The notes: a model not told the origin generated them from the sequence alone. Positions 20,601 to 33,438 are shown, counted from the stretch's first letter. The stretch is DNA of 64,000 nucleotides from Breviolum minutum Mf 1.05b.01 (GCA_000507305.1 DF239343.1:62001-126000); one strand, 5' to 3'. Made by a program: numbers and translations.

Positions 20601-23342
20601 TGCACAAACAACTTGATGCGATGAAGCACTTTGCTGTGCCTATGGCTTGCCATCGGTGGATTGTTGCTAACTGGGCTGCAAGGAGAATCAGAGCAGTTTT
20701 TTTAGGGCCAAGACATATTTTCTCGGGAATTGGCAAGAAGACATCAGATTCCTTTTGCGGTTATGGATGTTTGTTGTACACTGTACATGGTCGAGAGTTG
20801 TAGATCCCAAGACAAGATACTTGTGTCAAGCTCAGTATTTTAGTGACTCATCCTGTCAAGATGCTGATAAGATTGAGGCTTTGTTGCTGACAACAAGTGC
20901 AGCCAATTTTAGCTTCCTGGTTGCAATGGTCTGAAACCAATATTTTTTGAAAAGTGAAATCATTCCCCAAAACTGCCTACCCAACAAGTCCCAAATTACT
21001 ACTAGCCATAGTTTGCACCTCTTTTCACACATTCTCCCAGATTGTTGTTTGGTGGAAGATGGTGAAAGTTTTTTGAAATTCCTAGCACCCTCGTATGGAA
21101 TGTATGGGGACGTATCGCAATTCGATGCACCGGCTGGCATCGCTATGTTTCTCATAGCTTCTCAAGGCGTAGCAGTGAGCAGTGATACTACCGGAGCTTT
21201 GACAGTGTTGAAATCTGAAAGGTAGCACTGCTTCATTCCAAGACCTTCATGGCAAGACCAGCAACCTCACGTTGCAGCCAGGATCTCAGAAGAACATTGA
21301 ATCTTTGCTTGAATTGCATTGGCGGCTGTTTTGAAATTTTGTACACCAAAAGATTCTTGAGGAATGGCAGCTTGCAATGGTGTGTTGAAACACAATGCTA
21401 TGAGCCCAAGTCACTGTTGGTCAACTTCAACAGCAGTCTTGAAGGCGAGCTAATGGGCTTTGGAAGTTCTCCATCCTGAAGTTGTGAAAAACCGTGTCAC
21501 TTTTGGAAAATCAATGAAACATCATATCCAAATGTTCATGTGTTTTAGGTAGGGATGTTTTCTGACAAGTCGAAAAATGCTTCCATGTTGGCATCTTGAT
21601 GGTGGAAAGCCTGTCATTGCAAAACAGGATGCAAATACAGCCTCACTGGCTCACTCGCAGAGAGGTTGGGAGAACGTAGTAAGGGATCCAGGAAACCTCA
21701 CAGAAGATTTCTGTTTGTTTGTTGAAAAATTAGTTTTTTTGGGATGTTTGACATGTTTTTGTTGATGCTTCGTAACATATTTGGACTCTTGCTTCTGGGA
21801 TGGTACGGCATGTATTTGTTACTGTACCTACATTGGCCTGATTCATTGGCATTCCACATTGGCAGCAGATGACAGTAGACAAAGCCCTCATGGAAATGGT
21901 ATACAGTATACAGATAGTGACTAGTGCAAATATCCATGAGAGAATATGATGCACCGGCAGTGAATCTCTTTTTCAAACACTTTTGCAGTCCAACCAGATG
22001 ACCAATTTTGACCCTACTATTCCTATTTTTTGCGCGTTGTTGTTTGTTAGACTTCCGCCCTCGCAGTACCACCTCACGGCCTTCCGTGACCAAGCTGGAC
22101 TTGAGCAGTCTGAAATTGTTCCTCGGATCGCATTGCGCAAGGATTCACATGGGGGAAGATGATGAGCTATTGGTAGTTGGGTTTGAGGGAGCAACCAAGG
22201 TCTCAAACCGTTGTTGTTCTTGGGGGGTTCGGGGGGAAATCAACTCAGGATAGGAGATTTCTGAAAGATATATGAGTAGTATATATATAACTCCTGATAC
22301 TGTTACAGTAATTATACAAAGCTGGAATGCATGGCATTTGTGGAGTCAAAACCATCTTGCTACAACCACTGGTTTCTGTTTTTTTCTGGGTTTGGAACCG
22401 AGGCCCGCGCACATTGGACCCCTAGTTTTCCGCGATGGTTTAGTCGCTCAGCCTGTGCATCACATTGGTAACCCCATCGGCAATGCAATGGAGCTGAAGC
22501 TGCGAAGGCTTGAAACAGAGGCACGCGTGAGGAGAAATGGAGAACACATGACGTACCACTGTTGCAACAGAATGTGGCAGCAAATGATTATATATATATC
22601 TGCGCGTAGACACAAGGGCCATGAGAGCTTGGACTATTTGAGAATCAGAGCGTCAAAAATTTCAAGAAATGGGGCATTGCCTTTCTTGGAAGTGTTTGCA
22701 TTAGGGTTTTTTGGGTCATGGGAACTCAAAAAAAAACGCGAAGGTACCAGAATTAGCTGCCAAGTTTGTTGGTCCACTACAGCGGTTGCAACTACGGAAT
22801 CTCACACGGATTGTCCAAGAGGCGTGAGCTCATTTTTGGGTACAGTAATGTGTTGGCATCATGGTTTGTGTCAAGTGCATTCTGATTTGAAGTCTATGAA
22901 AGTTTTGTCATGTTTGCACCCAATTTGGTGTTGAAACATTGTTTTTTCTTTTTGAGCAGGCACATTTGGCCATAGCCGGAAATGCCATGGATGAATTGGA
23001 AGCGGATACAACCATTGAACCTCTCTTGGGGCCTGATGAAGGACCTAAACGACCGGCTGTGCTATTTGACAATCTCAAGGTGCTTGAAATGTATGGTCAA
23101 AAATTGGTGATGATGGATTTTAATACATCTCACCTTTACCGAATATGTTTCGGTAAATTCACATTGACCATGGGAAATCCATTTAAAAACCATTAAAAAA
23201 AAATCAATCTTGATTTTAAGGTGGACCATTATTTCAGGAACTTCATTGGCCCTCAGGACTCTCGTTTCCTGTACCGCTTCAGTCGGATGGCACTGTTGCT
23301 ATTGTCTCCGACTCAGATCAGGAGGAGTTTCCTGCACATTGA
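17611..23342 (+). CDS. long multi-exon gene, unknown family
   Basis: Supported exons: 17611-~17690 (LQKPLEDLMLDVSQAQWDTS), 18279-18431 (RCVYYNFPLKKSMGLGRLII then ENFEITELKKNQAGIQTKLR and KGKLLRRTRQE), 18990-19026 (LRFILQERERWR), 19180-~19337 (ALAVAVFGWCRVIRGWASEL then NLQQLEFTAPKTPLGRNLLK), 19531-~19570 (DPNVKELRGGK), 20706-~20927 (AKTYFLGNWQEDIRFLLRLW then MFVVHCTWSRVVDPKTRYLC), ~22395-22590 (PLVFRDGLVAQPVHHIGNPI then GNAMELKLRRLETEARVRR), 22960-~23090 (AHLAIAGNAMDELEADTTIE) and terminal 23238-23342 (ELHWPSGLSFPVPLQSDG then TVAIVSDSDQEEFPAH). Donor GTTAGT at 18432 joins in phase with 18990, giving a basic helical segment. GC donor GCTTAC at 19027 joins with 19180. An element of family A sits in an intron. 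No domain is recognised. Whether all exons belong to one gene is unproven. Confidence 0.55.
19711..19818 (+). repeat. inverted-repeat element family A, copy 2
   Basis: Begins TATGGGTGTTTCAAAAAATA and ends TATTTTTGGAAACACCCATA: nearly perfect terminal inverted repeats around about 70 bp of inner sequence (CCCCAAAATGGATGG, then GATGATTTGGGGG). Same orientation as copy 3 at 55218 and opposite to copy 1 at 2283. It lies in an intron-like region of the 17.6-23.3 kb gene. It has no open frame for a transposase. Confidence 0.85.
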
Positions 23343-24296
23343 CGTGTTGATATTGATATATTGCATAAGATTCTAAAACAAAGTTAAACCTGACACATGA
23401 TGGTCATTTCACAGCTCATCATTCCAACAATGTATCTCCTCGTTTCCTTTGTGTAACAACTATGTCTTTTGCCGGTATGGAAAATAAAGATGGAACATAC
23501 CCTGAAGCCACAACATGAAAGAGGTGATTCCTGGCACGACATCACCATGGCCTCAGGTTCCCTATATTATCCATTTTGGAGGATCATAAAAACACCTGCA
23601 GCACTGAGGTTTTGAATTGGACCAATGCAACTGAGCCCTGTGTGGCAGTGGTGGCACGACCAGAGGATTGCAACGTTTGTTCTTTTGGACTGGACAGTTG
23701 TCGTTTCTTGGCACTCCCAGTACGTTGCGGCTGGGGGATGTGTCGGGCCCCGAAACGCGGGTGAAGATGCAACTACACCAAGGTGCTAAGTCTCACTTGC
23801 ATGGACCTGACAAGGCGAGACATGGGGTGTGGTTTGGCGTTTCGCATTTTTGATGGTTTTAGTTTTGGTGTTTTCAATGCCGCCAACGGCGATGTCAATC
23901 ATACCGGCAATGCACAGTCATGGATTTGGTTGGGTGTTTGAAGATGAGAGTTGAGAGAAAGGTTTGACGTGTTGACTGTCACATGAACAGAGTCCAGCAA
24001 GAGAGAGAGAGAGCTGCCAGGAAAGCTTGTTGCTCTACCAGCTCCCTCGTCAGCCATTCATGCTGACTGATGATTTGAGTGAAAGGCATGAACATTCCGT
24101 GTGCATCAGGGAACTGCAGAATGGCAGCGTGCTTTGCCTTAACTAGAACTGGAAGGTGGCAAAGGGTTTGAAAGGGAAAAAGCCGAGGAGTATGCTCAAG
24201 TCAGGTTACCTCCCAACTATTATACTTTGTTCTGTTGTCCATTCGGGTTCATGATTTTTGCTTCTCTTTTGGTGGAACGTCCTACGATTTCCACAG
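23343..24296. other. intergenic stretch with one possible exon
   Basis: Around 23725-23800, after TTGGCACTCCCAG, a GC-rich segment is open in three frames: TLRLGDVSGPETRVKMQLHQ in one, YVAAGGCVGPRNAGEDATTP in another. It may be an early exon of the next gene. Otherwise I see only simple repeats such as (GA)n at 23999-24013. Confidence 0.35.
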
Positions 24297-26242
24297 CGAC
24301 TTCCTAGTTTTAGTGAAGACTCTTCACATCTTCAAATTGATTCCACTAGCCGACATGACATATGTTTCACGCCCGGAAATCCGCCGTTCAACTTCAACCC
24401 TGTTGAAGACGAGGCACCCGTGCTCCGATTATTGGGGCGAATCTCATACTACAGGAAGCCCCAAGTGAGCTTCATCAAGTACCCTGGCAGCACGGCATGG
24501 TGACATAGATGCAGTACATATTGTGTAGTAACATAGAATGTAACCCTCTCTCTAGTTTTACTTGCATACTATCCATGTATCAACACACTCAAGTAAGAAA
24601 CACATAGAAAGACCTTCACCGTTCTCAATTGTGATGTGATTCTGTTTTTTTCACTTCAGGTTTCTCCACCTTGTGGTTTTTCCTCCCCAGAAACTCCATC
24701 CAGTATGGTGTTCGCTGCCTAGGAGGATTCTGATCATTGGCGTTCGCACTTTTATCAACCCTGGATGGCACGAAGAGATCAGATTGCAATGCACCAATTG
24801 TTCAGCAGCCAGCCAGGTGCAGCTGCGTAAAAATCCAAAAACCCATGGGTTTTTTCAACAAGCCTCGTTTTGTTGGTCCAGTGATTGGAGGGAACGATGC
24901 GGATCTAAGGTTGCAATGGTTTTTGGTGCTTTGATTTCCTCCACACAACTTCTCGTAACTCATTACAGCAGATATAGTTATTATATGTTATTATTATGTA
25001 CATATATTATATATATATATTTATCATATTTATATAGCATATATTGATATATATGTATATCATCAAAACTTTGGCATAAACACCATTTTCTGTTGAAAGA
25101 TTGCAACATATGAACAATGGACACATTGCACTTTTCTGGCCTTGGTCATCTTTGGTGCAGTCCAGGTGGTCATTCAACCCATCACCTATGACTCACGTTG
25201 TCGCAGCGTCACTCAACAAATGATGGCAGCCTTAGCAGTGGCCAATCGACATGAAGAGGTGTGCCAACAGAGAAACTTTGAACAAAGGTTAGTCTCCAAC
25301 AACGATGATTCAGAGTTAAGATATATAATTGAACATTTTTCCCAAACCTGTCATAGATTACAAAACAAAAATGTGGTTTTGAGATGAACGTTCCTAGTAT
25401 TTGAGCTAATGCGATTGAAATCATTTTCTTCTCTTTTGTGGCCAAAAGGATCAGTTGCTCACATTTTCCTGAATAGAGGCATAAACTATCCCCAACAAAA
25501 AAAGCATTGGAAATCTCGAAAATCTCCTTAGAATGCATCTCATATTTTCGCCGTATCAACTGGGGAATCAGATTTTCGGTTAAGATTTTCTTCCACGATT
25601 TTCTGCCTTCCACTCTCCTTCCGCAAGCCGATGAACAGATGCCATCTTCTGTGGACACGTCCGACTTGCGCACCTTGGCCGAGAGGAAATTTGTTGAAGG
25701 ACTTCAGAAACTTCAACCAAAAATGATGCAGCAAAAATATGTTTTGGAAACATATACAAAGTGAACTTTGAACGCAAGTTTCTTGTTGTTACTTGATGGT
25801 TGATAATGGTAAAATGCATGTTAAGTTAAGTCCTTGATTTCATATCTCCTGGGCCTTTTTCTTAGCAAGTTGCTCTTGTTTTTTTTGCATTTGCCACCAG
25901 GTAATAGTCAGATGGAAGAAGCTGCACAGCACGGCTCCTTGTCTTGGAATTTGCCAGGTCTACAGTGTATATGGCTGCATTATGGCTGTATACTATCTCC
26001 TTTACCCAAGAGATGGGCCCATGTATCGATCCGGGAATTTCTCATTTTTTCGGGGTGTGTCTTAGGAGTCTTAAGTTGGATCAATATTAGGTAAGATAGC
26101 TAAGGTACTATGGCTGGCATCAATTGTCCCGTTCCTTCATCGAGCCCCTGTGCGGGCTATGCGGATGGGGCCTTTGCTGTTGCTGTTCGCAAGGAACGGG
26201 GAAGCCGTTTGGGGGAACGGAGGGATGGCATCGCAGTCATGA
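24297..26242 (+). CDS. multi-exon gene, unknown protein
   Basis: Exons: 24297-24464 (RLPSFSEDSSHLQIDSTSR then HDICFTPGNPPFNFNPVEDE and APVLRLLGRISYYRKPQ, donor GTGAGC, phase 0), ~24661-24714 (VSPPCGFSSPETPSSMVF), 25161-25287 (VQVVIQPITYDSRCRSVTQQ then MMAALAVANRHEEVCQQRN, donor GTTAGT), ~25628-25740 (ADEQMPSSVDTSDLRTLAER then KFVEGLQKLQPKMMQQ), 25901-25957 (NSQMEEAAQHGSLSWNLP, donor GTCTAC) and probable last exon 26145-26242 (PVRAMRMGPLLLLFARNGE then AVWGNGGMASQS and TGA). The last exon is open in all three frames, so its reading is an inference from phase. Middle joins are not all in phase, so exons are missing. No domain is recognised. Confidence 0.5.
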
Positions 26243-26269
26243 TGATGATGAGGATGAGGAGGAGGATGT

Positions 26270-26370
26270 ATGATGAATGAAGCATGGAACACGGAGGAGT
26301 TTATGATGCTTTCTGGCATTTGGGAGAAAGATGATGCCAATGATTGGAGTACTTTCAACATGGCCACGGT
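26270..26370 (+). CDS. possible first exon, acidic N-terminus
   Basis: ATG 26270 opens MMNEAWNTEEFMMLSGIWEK then DDANDWSTFNMAT, ending before GTTTGTC. It begins only 28 bases after the stop proposed for the gene to the left, on top of a GAT/GAG-rich stretch that could also encode an acidic tail (HDDDEDEEEDV) of that gene. Low confidence. Confidence 0.3.
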
Positions 26371-27824
26371 TTGTCATAGTTTCGCATAGGCAAGGACCGG
26401 CATGGATGTCTTCCATCAGTATCCATCAGTATCTAATCGACGACTCTTCCCGTAATCATGGTTTGAGGGAAAATGGGACTTTCCACAACTAACTAATTGC
26501 AAGACGTTTCAAGCTTGAGCCATTCTCCAGTAAACCATGGATTGGTGGGAGTGATGGGGTTGTAACTTGTAACCCTCTTTTCGGTCAATCCCTAAAGAAC
26601 CCATCATTAATATCTTCACTACCCAATGACTGTCATCGGATGGGGAGGGCAACCCCACCTACAACCCAATCGGGGCACCTTGACTTGCCCAGACCACGGA
26701 CTACGACGGTGACACGCGACTCAGCAGCAGTGGACACGATTCCACGACACCGTGTCCCACGTGAGTGAAATTGTTTTGCTACACTGCTACAGCAAGTAAG
26801 TACTGCTGGATTAGCACTCAGGCCAATTTTTCTGACAAACAATTCTTTGGTAACTCAGAACATTCCTGGGGAAGTGCCCTCGGCGCTTTAGATCGCTTTA
26901 GGTAAAGTTGTGAAGTACTTCCAGAATGTTCCGGAATGTTCCGTTGTAGTAAAAATCGGCCAAAAGCGCCACATCCCCATCCCTAGTGCTGCTGACCAAC
27001 GTCACTGGCCAAAGAATGAGGCATGCCACCTTTGAGCTGCACAGCTCACGTAGGCGAGGGATCGAGGGATGTGAGCTCGTTTCGCTGCGCATAGCTGAAG
27101 GGACAGATTTCTTGACAGGTTGACGGGCCAAGAGAAGCAGATCTTCTTCCATCATAGGAGTGCTATATGCCTCTACCCAGGAGAGATTTTTTCAGTATTT
27201 CAGCAGATTCATGCAGATTCTGCCTTGTTTGATTGGGAAGTCGTGTGTCAATTTGTGTTCGTACTGGGCTCCAGGAGGGCCAGCTGCTCATGGATGGTTG
27301 GTGGGATTTGCCGTGGTGCACATGAGTTTTGACAGCATTTCATGTTTTTGTTTTTCCTCTATTTTGAAGATGTTTTCAGATTCCATCAGATTCCTTGTGT
27401 TTGATTTTTCGATTCATTTCTCAATTTTGGTTTCAATTCAGACACGTTCAGTCAGTTCTTTGGGTCGCTGGCTACCCTCCCTGTTCCTAAAGCAAGAAGC
27501 ACCTGGAAAACCAAGGAACGTGTTGGACATGCAGGCGAGTTATGAGTGCCCATGGGGTTTCTCGATGCTACACATCTCCAGCTGTCGTAATATGTCGATG
27601 TGATTTATGATACCAATGCTAATATGAAACTGAACTTAAGACCTAAGATACCAAAGGTATACAGTCAATACTCAAATTTTACATCTCTTCCTCCAGGTCT
27701 GTTGCCATTTACAAGCTCCAGCTTGTTTGCTTCATGAGTTGTCGATTGCTTCTAAATGCTTCTAGCATGGGTTTTCCTAGAGCTATCCATCTACAATGTT
27801 CTAACAGCCATGTCTTTGTTACAG
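26371..27824. other. stretch without a convincing gene
   Basis: A frame at 27160-27350 (MLYASTQERFFQYFSRFMQI, then LPCLIGKSCVNLCSYWAPGG) is hydrophobic and might be a membrane-spanning exon, but a second frame is equally open and no splice context is clear. Nothing else is supported. Confidence 0.3.
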
Positions 27825-30195
27825 CTGACAGCCAGAAATGCTCAAATAAAGCTGCACTTATCCCTTCAGCCCCACCGGTCGCCATGTGGCGACTACCAGC
27901 GCGCTTGGCACCACGCTGTCGCCCCCGGCAATCTCTACAGCATCTTGGGCATCAATACAGGTTAGATCTACCCCCTACCCACCATGCCAATCACCAGGAA
28001 TTCCGAAGTAAACCTTTCTGTACCACTGGAATCCTGGGTGGGGGGGTAGATCCAAAATTACAAGAAAGATGCAATGAAACAAGTTGGCTCATGGATTCAT
28101 AGACTCATATTCGCAAGATGCTGGACTGCGAAGCTTGTGACATGTGTGAGATGCTTCTTTTTGGTTCTTCTCCGCAACGCAGGTGAACAATACCCGACAA
28201 GTAATGTCAAAGTAAATGATGATCTGAAAAAGGGCATGCTTTGTGGATGAAAAAACCCAGACGTTTCTTCGATCCACACCTGCTAAATCCAAATAGTTTG
28301 TAGCACAAATCCCATGTCTTTGCTGACATTCCCTTACCCAACGCTTTTCAGTTGCACTCTGTTTTTCTCACCCTCAAATTCATTTGGTAAGAAAAAAATC
28401 TTGGAATTTTGACGTCCTTGAACCTCTCCCCCCCTGCCATCTTATTGGACCCTGGGTTGGAAACCTGAGGTTGACTCGAAAATTTGCACCTGCGACATTT
28501 TCCTTGAATGTTGCTTTGTGACTCGGCATGACCTAGGATGCCTCGGCCTTTTCAAAAGGTGCAGGACATTGGATGGAAGTTTTGCTGACCTTTCCATACC
28601 TTTCCCCGGAATAGTGAATTGTTTGTTGGATCTTTGGAAGGATAGCTTGAACTAGGTGAAAGTTTGAAAGATGGTACAACTCCAAAGGAAAAATATTAGA
28701 GTCATTGTACTTGATCATACTTTTGTTCTGTTTTGTTTTGAAATGCCTATTCTAAACTTCATGAATATGTAAGAGATTTGTATCATCTTCCAAATCCACA
28801 GGATTTGCATGATCTTTGAGCCAAAATTGGTACGTAGATTTGATCCAAACAAAAAATCGTTGGAAATTGATGAACCAAGGGCGCCTGGAATCGCACGACG
28901 TTTTGGAACTAGTCCTGGGAAGGCCCTCGGAATCAGCGACTCAATTGACCTTTGGAGTTGCCAAGTCCGATTCTACCGCCCATTTCGGACCGTTCCAACG
29001 AAAGGTCCTTTCTTCGAAAGACACTTCCGAAGACTTGGAAGTTGAAGAACAAGCGAGAATTTTAGAGCAGATGATCAGGTTGGGAGCAATATGTTGTTCT
29101 TTTGAGAGTTTAGTTGCGAATAGTTGCAACGCTGAATCTCAAGCACCAATCTCATGTCACCAGATCAATATTCAGATGGGACTTGTGACCTCACGAGAGA
29201 AGCTTCATTGTTTCAGGGGGAGATTGATCACTTTGATTTGTTGAGTTTGTTGCTGGCTAGGAAGGAACTTGCGAAAGGCGTTCCTGGCACAAGTTCAGAG
29301 GAAGCTTATGCACTGGCCTTTACTTGCGGCGTATCTTGGCTGAGACATTTGGAGAAGGTTGGAGATGTATATGGCGTAGCATGAAGTCATGCCAAGACAC
29401 TTGCTGCTCTTGCTAACATGTGCTAGAAATAGTTGACTGCATCCGGAGCCCGATTTTCTTTTCAATGTCAATACCAAACTTTCCCAGATTCAAAAAGGTG
29501 CATTTTTTGCAACTCCAATGTTGTCAGCCAAACCAACACAGCTTTTGGAGTTACTTGTTGCGCTGAAAAAAGGTTTGTGAGACAAGAAGTACGAAAAAGA
29601 TCTCGAAGCGTAACTCTGGCTCTGCATAGACACGCTGCGGTGTGCTGCGGAGGGAGTGGCGTTATTTCATGGTTTTGTGGACTGGACTCTTGCAAAGCTT
29701 TACATTCCGTACTTTTGACGATTGCTTGCACTTGACTCATGGATACTTCACAGTGTTGTTTTGAGGTGCATATCATCACGGTGTGGTTGTCGTCACATGC
29801 CCTGAGTGCCAGACGCTTGGTTGTGTTTATGCTGGGAAATGTAGCTCTAAATCACGTCAGAACCGGAAAAAAAAACACTTGTTTATTAGTTTACCATATG
29901 TGCGTTTTACCCCCTTTTGAAGGATCCAAATTTAGGTCATCATATTTCTTAGAATGGGATGGAGCTGGCAAAAGTCCCAATAATTTGAGCAAATGTCATT
30001 CTTTTGCTGCAAGGAGTCGTCATCTCATTGCAGATCGCCTTGGATGGCTTCTCGACAGCACTTTTTACATCTCCGATCATTCAAGGAACTTGGGCGCTGC
30101 CAAAACCCTGTAACAGTGGGTCAATAGTTTGTGGCCGGATCTACGCCAAGGCTGAGGACTGCCACAACAGCCACTATCGGATATCGTGGATGTAG
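27825..30195 (+). CDS. multi-exon gene, unknown protein
   Basis: Exons: 27825-27960 (LTARNAQIKLHLSLQPHRSP then CGDYQRAWHHAVAPGNLYSI and LGINT, donor GTTAGA, phase 1), 28183-28211 (GEQYPTSNVK, in phase, donor GTAAAT), ~28830-29078 (NQGRLESHDVLELVLGRPSE then SATQLTFGVAKSDSTAHFGP and TSEDLEVEEQARILEQMI, donor GTTGGG), ~29215-29357 (GEIDHFDLLSLLLARKELAK then GVPGTSSEEAYALAFTCGVS and WLRHLEK), ~29567-29735 (EKRFVRQEVRKRSRSVTLAL) and ~30004-30195 (VVISLQIALDGFSTALFTS then PIIQGTWALPKPCNSGSIVC). The first two join in phase; the rest are linked only by position and strand. Family unknown. Confidence 0.45.
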
Positions 30196-31337
30196 AATGG
30201 GAAAAGCCAAAAAAATCCACTGTGAACCAGTGTTTAGGTAGAAACCCAATCAATTGTTGTAATTTCATCATAGAAGGAATTTTGGATCTGCCAGGTTTTG
30301 CCAACTTTTGACCTTTCAGATCTGGCCAAAAAAAAAGTTCCTCAGGTTTACAGATGGAGGAACAGATATTGAGGAGATGATGAAGACAAAGGGTGAGGAA
30401 GTTGTGCCTTGGTCCAATGTCAGAAATGTCCAGGCAAGGCATGGCATGTCTCACCGTTGCATGGCATAACTGATGAAAAACCACCAGACCTGGAGTCCCA
30501 TTTTAAATGCGCACGGTTTTCTTCAAGCTGCCCGATGAGGTGAAGATGGGTAAGTGTGAAACTCAGATATTGCAAAAAAGATCTTTGGGGAACAAATCTC
30601 AGAGAGGCACAAGAGTTGAATGTATATTTGAATATATTCGATATGTATATCAATATGTATATATATATAGGCAAGATTCTTGAAACTGTTTCTGGTATAT
30701 CATGTTTTCCCTGATTCTTCAATGCTGCATTTCCTTTTTAGTTACCTTGCTGCCTGCTTATTTGAAAGGTACCGTTTGGCTTTGAATTCTCCAGAAACAG
30801 ATGTACAAGAGGTCGTGTACGATGTCACAGATGTGGAGACCTCGCAGGCTGGGAACTGCAGATGCAAACGCTTAATGGATTTGTTGTTTCAGTAACTTCT
30901 ACAAATCGACAAACATCCCATTTTGATGTTTCAGCTTTGCCGGGAATATTGGGTCAATCTACCACTGCGTGAGGAAAGATGAAAGAAATGAAAGGGATGT
31001 GGTGGACAAATTACACGATTTTCATTTGTGGATCAGTGCAGTTGAGAAGGGCCCTTTAAAAGGGGCCTTCGAAATTTTGCTTGGACTGTGACGTCCAAAA
31101 TTCGCGGTCATCCCTCAGTGCTCCTAGCTTTGGGTGTGCCCAGCTGGGCCCCAAAGGCGTACAGTGCGATTGAGCCTGGGAAAAAAAAAGAATTGCGCTG
31201 CACACTTTCAGATGTGAGTTGATTCATGCCCAAAACACCTCGGTGTTGCAAATTGTTGATCTAAAACAAATAGGAAGTTCACAAATCTGATTGGCAAATG
31301 GCATTCAAGAAATCAAATACTTTAGGATACTTTGCAG

Positions 31338-33053
31338 CTTTTGAGAGTCTTCAACACCAAACGACCCCTCAACCATTCCTTTCCAAGAGGCGTTCATCGG
31401 ATTCGTGTGCTTCTTCAGCGTGGCATTGCCTTTGATTTGTTTGGTGACAGCCCTGTTGCACCTCGGTTGGGGGGGAGATTCCATGTCACTCCCTGGTGGT
31501 GTTCTTATGGTGCAATGGTGCGGAATAGGAAGGGAAAGTGCATGAAAATGTTGTGTAATCGGAAATAGCCATACTGCACGCTAACACGTGCACTGGATTT
31601 CGGATGATCTAGATGATCATGTCAATACTCTCCTGTGCAGAAAAAAAGCAGCGGACAGCGGAGCCTTTTTGCTCAGGCACTACAACAAGTATGAGAGGCA
31701 AAGCACGGTATTCACACCAACATCGATTCTGCCACATGTGCTTGCCACATGTCACTTGTCGCTTGTCGCTTCTTTTTTTGTGCAGGTGCAAACATCACGT
31801 ACGACAACTGCGCCTGGAGTACCAGCACCTTGCAGACAAAAAAACAAGAAAAAACGGCTCACAGTTGGTGAAGTTTGGGCTTAATTGGACACAGATGAAT
31901 CTTCGCAAATATATATATATATATATGATCATAACATATGATCATATCATATATTATCATATGATCATATCATATCATATCATATCAATGTTGTATGGAT
32001 GTGTACAGTGAAAGTCAATACCTTTGTGATATCAGGCGTGAGCAGCTGGAGCGTGAATTGGCTGCTGGAGAGGCGGTCCCATTTCGGGTCAAGGAAGTTC
32101 CAACCACCTCAAGTGAGGATTCAGTGAGTAGCACTGGGATTTATATATCTTGACATGAAGAGAATGCCTGAGACATGTCGAAAAATTCACTCTTCATGTT
32201 GCGGGAGGTTGTGAATGTTATAAAGTTATACATATATGAAATACCTTTATATATATTTCTATTTATCAATATATATATATATATTGCTAATATTCCGATG
32301 TTTATCTATATGCATGCATACCTACCCGCATCAGGTGTTGGAAATTCCTCCAAATTTCCCAAGCCGCCAGGAGGAGGTAGAAGTTGGATTACCACGTCAG
32401 CGGAGTGGCCCCTTGGGACCTCAATTTTTTTTTCTAACCCAAGGAACCATCCTAAAGATCCAATTCGAACAGATTAATCGTTATAGTCATGTTGGAAGTA
32501 CAGTCATTATATATATATATATCCATTTCCTAGAGGTCGTCGAGAAATGATTTTTGGATGAAGACCCTTGGCTGGTGTTTTTCCAGCTGAGGCAATTTGC
32601 CTGCGTCCAGCAGTCGAGATGCAGGCTGCATCAAGCTTCAATGTCACTGGGGTCACTGGGATCATACCAGATTGTACTGGTAGACACGCGAAAACTTTGG
32701 AATTTGAAACATTTTTTGTATTCACATACAGATGATGATTTGGAAAAGGAGTTTCATTTTTCAAGCATGTCAATTTTGTGGTGTCCATATACCATTTTGG
32801 CAGACCTAATGAGTAATCAGATGGATCCTCCATGAACCAAGCAGCATATAACAGCATGAAATATCCCAGTGATTTTGAAGACACTTCAACTATGTTTCAA
32901 CCACCAGATTGCAATCATCAATCATTTCATATCATTTCCTCATTTCCTTTTCCAGGGCCGGCACAAGCTATGCAAACTCCAACTCGAGTTACACCAGAGA
33001 CCAACTACCAAGTGCTATCCGGAGAGCAGCTTGCCTGGGCTAACCATTCTTAG
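31338..33053 (+). CDS. coiled-coil protein gene, seven phase-consistent exons
   Basis: Exons and joins: 31338-31389 (FESLQHQTTPQPFLSKR, GC donor GCGTTC); 31641-31697 (KKAADSGAFLLRHYNKYER, GC donor GCAAAG); 31786-31818 (CKHHVRQLRLE, donor GTACCA); 32036-32123 (REQLERELAAGEAVPFRVK then EVPTTSSEDS, donor GTGAGT); 32335-32407 (VLEIPPNFPSRQEEVEVGLP then RQRS, GC donor GCCCCT); 32587-32679 (AEAICLRPAVEMQAASSFNV then TGVTGIIPD, donor GTAGAC); 32956-33053 (PAQAMQTPTRVTPETNYQVL then SGEQLAWANHS and TAG). Every junction keeps phase and restores a sensible codon. RQLRLEREQLERELAAGE is a short coiled coil. An exon at 30742 may lie upstream: the short reading TLLPAYLK fits by phase, while YLAACLFERYRLALNSPE is the longer open frame there. 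The start codon was not found and the family is not recognised. Confidence 0.72.
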
Positions 33054-33309
33054 CATAGCTGACACACAACCGAAGCCTAAAGCCTAAGAGAAATCAATCA
33101 AAATCCCATATCAAAGGAGATCAACTCTATCCGGTTGATATAATGTTAGTCATTAAATGTCATTAATATATTGTCGTATACATGTCATATTAGAATATAG
33201 TATAATATGATATATAATATAATAATGTTGATGAAAATAAGTTCTCGCTAATTGTATGTCATATGATACATGTCGCAAATGCATTATGTATACGTACATT
33301 TTCCTGCAG

Positions 33310-33438
33310 TCCAGCATCTATGTAGAAATAGCAACAGCAGTTGCACATGGAACCAAGGCCCGTGTCATCCACCAGCTCAGTGTTTTGGTAGCAAAAAGGA
33401 AACCTCCTGGTGAAACGGCAACCAAGGCGTTACAATAA
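33310..33438 (+). CDS. terminal exon, unknown protein
   Basis: Follows ACATTTTCCTGCAG. Reads SSIYVEIATAVAHGTKARVI then HQLSVLVAKRKPPGETATKA and LQ, TAA at 33436-33438. It is either an alternative 3' exon of the gene ending at 33053 or the end of a separate short gene. Joining from the previous exon by a GC donor gives a stop, so the former is not supported by phase. Confidence 0.45.
   Translation, partial: SSIYVEIATAVAHGTKARVIHQLSVLVAKRKPPGETATKALQ

Noticed and set aside
27825..28211. Possible DnaJ (J) domain from NLYSILGINTG
   Set aside because: The next in-phase exon (28183-28211) reads GEQYPTSNVK, not the expected AxxxEIKxAYR, and no HPD motif follows.
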